From Pseudanabaena sp. M53BS1SP1A06MG (GTDB taxonomy: Bacteria; Cyanobacteriota; Cyanobacteriia; Pseudanabaenales; Pseudanabaenaceae): a DNA stretch of 64,000 bases. Below, in pieces: positions 59,895 through 64,000 of this stretch (position 1 is its first letter; each line of letters opens with the position of its first letter). The position numbers and the translations under genes are program-made. The stretch is taken from NCBI GenBank assembly GCA_020404105.1, contig JADBWH010000013.1:1-64000 (forward strand), in the 5' to 3' direction. The notes below the pieces were generated by a model. That model worked only from the letters and a program-made list of their open reading frames with translations. It was not told where the DNA came from and searched no databases.

Positions 59895-62063
59895 ATGTCT
59901 GTAACAAATCTTTCTAATGCCAGTGCCACACCACAAATTGCCAAAACCCTCTGTCCCTACTGTGGTGTCGGTTGCGGTTTAGAAGTCTTGGAGACTGGCA
60001 AAGAACCCACACTCAAATTTCCCGATCGCTTCAAAGTTCGCGGCGATCGCAGTCATCCTTCTAGTCAAGGTATGGTCTGCGTTAAGGGTGCAACGATCAC
60101 GGAATCCATCCAAAAGGATCGACTGTTGCACCCAATGATGCGCGATCACCTTGATCAAGAATTTCGCCAAGTCAGTTGGGATGAAGCCCTTAATGCGATT
60201 ACGAATCAGATTCAGCAAGTGCTAGCGACCAAAGGCGCAGATGCTCTCTGTATGTATGGATCAGGACAATTCCAGACAGAAGACTATTACATTGCCCAAA
60301 AATTATTTAAAGGCTGTTTAGGAACCAATAATTTTGATGCCAACTCTAGGCTCTGTATGTCTTCGGCAGTTTCAGGATATGTCAAAAGTTTTGGTTCCGA
60401 TGGACCTCCTTGCTGCTACGAAGATTTTGATTTAACGGATTGTTTATTTGCAATCGGTACAAATACCGCCGAATGCCATCCGATTATCTTCAATCGTTTT
60501 CGCCGCCATCATAAAAAAAATCCCCATGTTAAGCTAGTTGTCGTCGATCCGCGCCGTACCCAAACCGCTGAAGTTGCCGACTTACATTTAGCGATTCAAC
60601 CAGCAACGGATATCGATTTATTAAATGGCATCGCCTATTTGCTATTACTTTGGGACAAATGCGATCGCCAATTTATCGAAAATCACACTACAGGTTTTGC
60701 CGAATTTGCTGAAATTACACAACTCTATACGCCTGCATTTGTCGCCAGACGTTGTGGAATTAGCATCGAAGATTTGGAACTTGCCGCCAAATATTGGGCA
60801 GAATCACAGCGAGTTCTCTCCATTTGGTCAATGGGTGTCAATCAATCTACTCAAGGCACTGCTAAAGTTCAATCAATTATCAATCTGCATTTATTAACTG
60901 CACAGATTGGTAAAGAAGGTGCAGGACCATTTTCACTGACGGGTCAACCCAATGCTATGGGCGGCAGAGAAGCAGGTGGTTTAGCACATCTACTCCCTGC
61001 CTATCGCTCCGTTACTAACCCTAACCATCGCGCCGAATTAGAATCATTGTGGAAATTGCCATCTGGACGTATTTCGCCTCAGGTTGGACGTACAGCATGG
61101 GATATGATTTGTGGCTTAGAAAATGATGAAGTGGATTTCCTCTGGATTGCGGCGACAAATCCTGCGGTAAGCTTTCCCGATCTAGTGCGAACCAAAGCAG
61201 CTTTGAATCGATCGCCTTTCACCGTCTATCAAGATGCCTATTACCCTACAGAAACTTCTGCCTTTGCCCATATTCTTCTCCCTGCTACCCAATGGAGTGA
61301 GAAGACTGGCACGATGACCAATTCTGAACGCTGTGTTACTCTCTGTCAAGCTTTTCAAACTCCCCTTGGGGAATCCCGTGCTGATTGGGAAATATTTGCA
61401 GAAGTTGGTCGGAGATTAGGTTTCACCGATCAATTCCCATTCCAAAATTCTGCCGAGGTCTATGAAGAATTTGCTCGGATTACTCGCGATCGCCCCTGCG
61501 ATATCACAGGTATTAGCCACAGCAAGCTTGCTGAACTTGGCGTAATCCAATGGCCAAATCCTGACCATCAACCTGAACTAGATCGCAAACATAACAAGCG
61601 CCTTTATACCGAGCTTCAATTTCATACTAGCGATCGCCGTGCCAGATTTGGTAGCCATCATTCCCAAGGTGTCTTTGAAGTCCCCGATGAGCTATATCCA
61701 TTCATTCTCACCACTGGTAGATTATATGGACATTGGCATACTCAAACTCGCACTGGACGCATCGATAAGATTCGGCAAATGTATCCCCATCCCTTTATCG
61801 AAATCCATCCTAAAGATGCTGCAAAATTCGATATTCATAATGGTGATCTTGTAGAAGTAAAATCGCGACGTGGTGTTTCCAAATTTCCTGCACTAGTTAC
61901 CGAGGCGATCGCTAGAGGTGTGCTATTTGTCCCCATGCACTGGGGTGCACTCTGGGCAGATAATTCTGAAGCTAATGCTCTCACCCATCCTGAATCCTGT
62001 CCTGACTCCAAGCAACCAGAGTTAAAGGCTTGTGCAGTAGCGATCGCTTTAGCTAAGATTTAG
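59895..62063 (+). CDS. narB: Ferredoxin-dependent assimilatory nitrate reductase
   Basis: 722 residues. The N-terminal 4Fe-4S motif [12 protein letters not shown] is followed by the molybdopterin-binding regions ([54 protein letters not shown]) and the C-terminal [18 protein letters not shown]. It reduces nitrate to nitrite using ferredoxin and Mo-bis-MGD. Ends the operon 30 bp after nrtC. Family length is complete. Confidence 0.97.
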   Translation: MSVTNLSNASATPQIAKTLCPYCGVGCGLEVLETGKEPTLKFPDRFKVRGDRSHPSSQGMVCVKGATITESIQKDRLLHPMMRDHLDQEFRQVSWDEALNAITNQIQQVLATKGADALCMYGSGQFQTEDYYIAQKLFKGCLGTNNFDANSRLCMSSAVSGYVKSFGSDGPPCCYEDFDLTDCLFAIGTNTAECHPIIFNRFRRHHKKNPHVKLVVVDPRRTQTAEVADLHLAIQPATDIDLLNGIAYLLLLWDKCDRQFIENHTTGFAEFAEITQLYTPAFVARRCGISIEDLELAAKYWAESQRVLSIWSMGVNQSTQGTAKVQSIINLHLLTAQIGKEGAGPFSLTGQPNAMGGREAGGLAHLLPAYRSVTNPNHRAELESLWKLPSGRISPQVGRTAWDMICGLENDEVDFLWIAATNPAVSFPDLVRTKAALNRSPFTVYQDAYYPTETSAFAHILLPATQWSEKTGTMTNSERCVTLCQAFQTPLGESRADWEIFAEVGRRLGFTDQFPFQNSAEVYEEFARITRDRPCDITGISHSKLAELGVIQWPNPDHQPELDRKHNKRLYTELQFHTSDRRARFGSHHSQGVFEVPDELYPFILTTGRLYGHWHTQTRTGRIDKIRQMYPHPFIEIHPKDAAKFDIHNGDLVEVKSRRGVSKFPALVTEAIARGVLFVPMHWGALWADNSEANALTHPESCPDSKQPELKACAVAIALAKI

Positions 62064-62087
62064 TGATCGCCAAATTATTAACAGAAC

Positions 62088-64000
62088 TTAGAGATTTACG
62101 GTGATCTCAATCTCCTCATCGGTATACTTCGCAAGATCAATAAACTTTCCTGCCACAACTTGACCATTAACCAGCATCTGCTTAGACTCACTATGATTAG
62201 TCACTGTGAGCGAGAGAGTCTTACCACGAAATTTGCGCTTGGCGTTAAAACCAGACCATTCATTGGGAATTTTGGGGTCGATGATCATTCCTGTAAATGT
62301 GGGCTGGAATCCTAAGATGTAATCGATACCAATACGAAGCATCCAGACGGCTGTACCTGTGAGCCATGAATGGCTTGCCTGACCTTGGGTCTCATGATCG
62401 GGACTGGTAACATATTCAGGATAGACGTATGGCTCAGTTTCAAAGCGATCGCATTTTAACTCAGTTGCCTGTGAGGAATTAATCGGCATCATGCGGCGAT
62501 AGATTTCCCAAGCAAATTCTGTATCTCCGTTGAGAATGGAAGCTAGCACAAACCATGAGGAGGCATGGTTAAACACTGCACCATTTTCTTTTTTCCCAGG
62601 GACACAACGGCTGATTAGCCCAACGGTGTCATCGATTTCTGTAAAGGATGGCGCGACAATCTGCATCCCGAAAGGTGTAGCGAGATATTCCCGACTGCTG
62701 GCTAGGCAACGCTTAGCGCGATCGCTGGGAGCAAGTTCGGAAATCACCGCCCATGATTGCGCGTTGAGGAAGATTTTGCCTTGAGTTGCTCTCGATATGC
62801 CGATCGGTTCGCCATTGTCACGGAAGGCGCGTAAATACCATTCACCATCCCAACAGACATCATTGGTGACTTTACGAAGATGTTCATAAAAGTTCTGGAA
62901 TTTGGTAACGGCTTGCGAATCTTGCTGATACTCACAAACTGGTAAGGATTTCTTCAACACATAACCCAAAAAGAAAGCGCCCCAAGTGGTTTCACCCCTA
63001 CCCTGTGAACCCACATGGTCGAGGGTATCATTCCAATCACCTGTGAAGATGCGCGGCATTCCTCTTTCACCAGTATTAGCGATCGCAAAGTCCAGCGCCC
63101 TCACCAAATGCTCATAGACAGTGCCTGAAGTCTCATCATGGTAAGGAACCACTTCTTCAAGAATTGAGAAATCACCCGTTTCCTTGAGATATTCAACAAT
63201 GCCAAAGGGAATCCATAAAGGCGTATCAGAATGGTTAGTGCGCTCGCCTGTATTGGTCAAGACAAAATAATTATGTAAAGTGGAACCATCCTTAAATTGG
63301 AAATTCAAGGCTTTAATCAATCTTTCTCTAACTCGCGCAGGATCAACCATGACTACACCAAGAATATCTTGGAAGCGATCGCGCATTCCCGTACCAAACA
63401 GTAATCCGCCATGATAATAGCCCGAATTTCTCGCCATATCGAACGTAACAGCCGCCTGATACTGATTCCAGACATTGATCATCGCATTAAATGCTTCATC
63501 GGGTGTTTGTACCTGTACGCATGACAAATGAGTATCCCATTTTTGTTTAAGCTGCTCGAAATGGCGATCAAGCCCCTCACCCCCAGCCCCTCTCCCAGTA
63601 GGGGAGAGGGGAGTAAGAGCAGGATTTACTCCTTTCGGCGCTATCTCCAGAACAACCGCAAAATCAACGGAACTATTAGCCGCCAAGCTAATCTTCGACT
63701 GCAAAGCTACCACAGGATCACCCGCCGTAATCTCGGTATTTTGCATTACCCCTGTTTCTACCGCCTCAGGATTTGCTTCTGATCGCCATCTGCCGATAAA
63801 GGTATCAAGACTGCTATCAAAACCTGTAATTGGTAAACTTTGTGAAAAATAAATCTGATACTTCCAATCAATATTTGGTTGCTTCACGGAAACTCCCTTA
63901 TTCAAGACCCAATAGCGACGTGTGGCGACTAGAGCTTGCAGATTTTGTTCAAAATGAATATCTGTAAAATGCTTATCATTAGGCTGATTGATTTGATCAT
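62088..64000 (-). CDS. GH94-type glycoside phosphorylase / cyclic glucan synthase-like protein (partial, 5' end outside)
   Basis: The frame runs open from 62088 to the window edge, so an apparent TTG start at 63905 is not real; upstream in frame the sequence reads EQNLQALVATRRYWVLNKGV. The catalytic region has the GH94 landmark FTGDWNDTLDHVGSQGRGET. Other GH94-like segments are NSGYYHGGLLFGTGMRDRFQ and VFNHASSWFVLASILNGDTE, and HSWLTGTAVWMLRIGIDYIL near the C-terminus. Members phosphorolyse beta-glucosides or form part of cyclic beta-1,2-glucan synthases. A dispersed repeat at 63575-63615 is translated in frame (ALTPLSPTGRGAGGEG). Confidence 0.85.
   Translation of the reverse strand, partial: DQINQPNDKHFTDIHFEQNLQALVATRRYWVLNKGVSVKQPNIDWKYQIYFSQSLPITGFDSSLDTFIGRWRSEANPEAVETGVMQNTEITAGDPVVALQSKISLAANSSVDFAVVLEIAPKGVNPALTPLSPTGRGAGGEGLDRHFEQLKQKWDTHLSCVQVQTPDEAFNAMINVWNQYQAAVTFDMARNSGYYHGGLLFGTGMRDRFQDILGVVMVDPARVRERLIKALNFQFKDGSTLHNYFVLTNTGERTNHSDTPLWIPFGIVEYLKETGDFSILEEVVPYHDETSGTVYEHLVRALDFAIANTGERGMPRIFTGDWNDTLDHVGSQGRGETTWGAFFLGYVLKKSLPVCEYQQDSQAVTKFQNFYEHLRKVTNDVCWDGEWYLRAFRDNGEPIGISRATQGKIFLNAQSWAVISELAPSDRAKRCLASSREYLATPFGMQIVAPSFTEIDDTVGLISRCVPGKKENGAVFNHASSWFVLASILNGDTEFAWEIYRRMMPINSSQATELKCDRFETEPYVYPEYVTSPDHETQGQASHSWLTGTAVWMLRIGIDYILGFQPTFTGMIIDPKIPNEWSGFNAKRKFRGKTLSLTVTNHSESKQMLVNGQVVAGKFIDLAKYTDEEIEITVNL
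63575..63615. repeat. CCCCTCTCCC palindrome inserted in the GH94 coding region
   Basis: CCCCTCTCCC (63587-63596), loop AGTA(G), GGGAGAGGGG (63602-63611). The same palindrome type lies at 12155-12176 between genes. The reading frame stays open through it. Confidence 0.75.

Noticed and set aside
62088-63905. GH94 gene starting at TTG 63905
   Set aside because: The frame continues open and protein-like to the window edge, so the real start lies outside.

Overview
The window is ordinary chromosome from a cyanobacterium. The octamer GCGATCGC (HIP1-like) and its near relatives recur throughout coding and non-coding DNA. Lineage-specific genes are present: thf1/psb29, cyAbrB, ycf46, the CO2-hydration subunit cupB/chpX, the orange carotenoid protein with its fluorescence recovery protein, and the ferredoxin-dependent nitrate assimilation operon. 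Moderate AT content, STRR heptamers and many dispersed palindromes suit a filamentous or Pseudanabaena-like genome, but that placement is an inference. I recognised no rRNA, tRNA, CRISPR array, prophage or intact insertion sequence.

Layout. 1-9.6 kb: the tail of an unidentified gene, sbcC, a small cyanobacterial protein, thf1, a MatB-like acyl-CoA synthetase, a Slt-type lytic transglycosylase and a repeat-rich lipoprotein. 9.9-18.6 kb: an HD-domain protein, thrC, hisD, a stand-alone nucleotidyltransferase overlapping a cobD-like aminotransferase-fold gene, a DUF3326 protein, an overlapping PD-(D/E)XK/PIN gene pair, then rpmG-rpsR. 18.7-26.6 kb: a cytosine-5 DNA methyltransferase with a broken partner gene (probable decayed restriction system), an HDAC-fold deacetylase, a helix-turn-helix-like protein upstream of a large sensor kinase, recF and cyAbrB. 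26.6-28.06 kb is a gene-poor repeat bed containing a remnant of an SbcC C-terminus. 28.06-34.7 kb: a Spy/CpxP-like protein, a coiled-coil membrane protein, a Ser/Thr kinase with YARHG and SH3 domains, a GAF protein with a pseudo-Hpt domain, a hypothetical protein and scraps of an IS4-type transposase. 34.7-44.7 kb: ycf46, cupB, panB, a DUF2862/HU-like/ArsA-like run and a 1460-residue membrane protein. 45-47.6 kb: the photoprotection cluster frp-ocp-crtW. 47.6-52.6 kb: a LivG-type ATPase, gpsA, a DUF151 nuclease, a RodZ-like protein and a pseudouridine synthase. 52.7-62.1 kb: an NtcA-type promoter followed by nirA-nrtA-nrtB-nrtD-nrtC-narB. The end of the window holds a GH94-type glycoside phosphorylase cut by the window edge.

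Functional threads. Nitrate is imported by NrtABCD and reduced by NarB and NirA under probable NtcA control. FRP, OCP and CrtW together make, load and reset the photoprotective carotenoid switch. The most distinctive non-genic feature is the abundance of long, perfect, short-loop hairpins with unrelated arms at gene ends, plus at least three dispersed repeat families. Two GC-rich repeats have entered coding sequences in frame. No single region is clearly a new system. The best candidates for unexplained biology are the PD-(D/E)XK/PIN pair, the HTH/sensor-kinase pair and the hairpin families.
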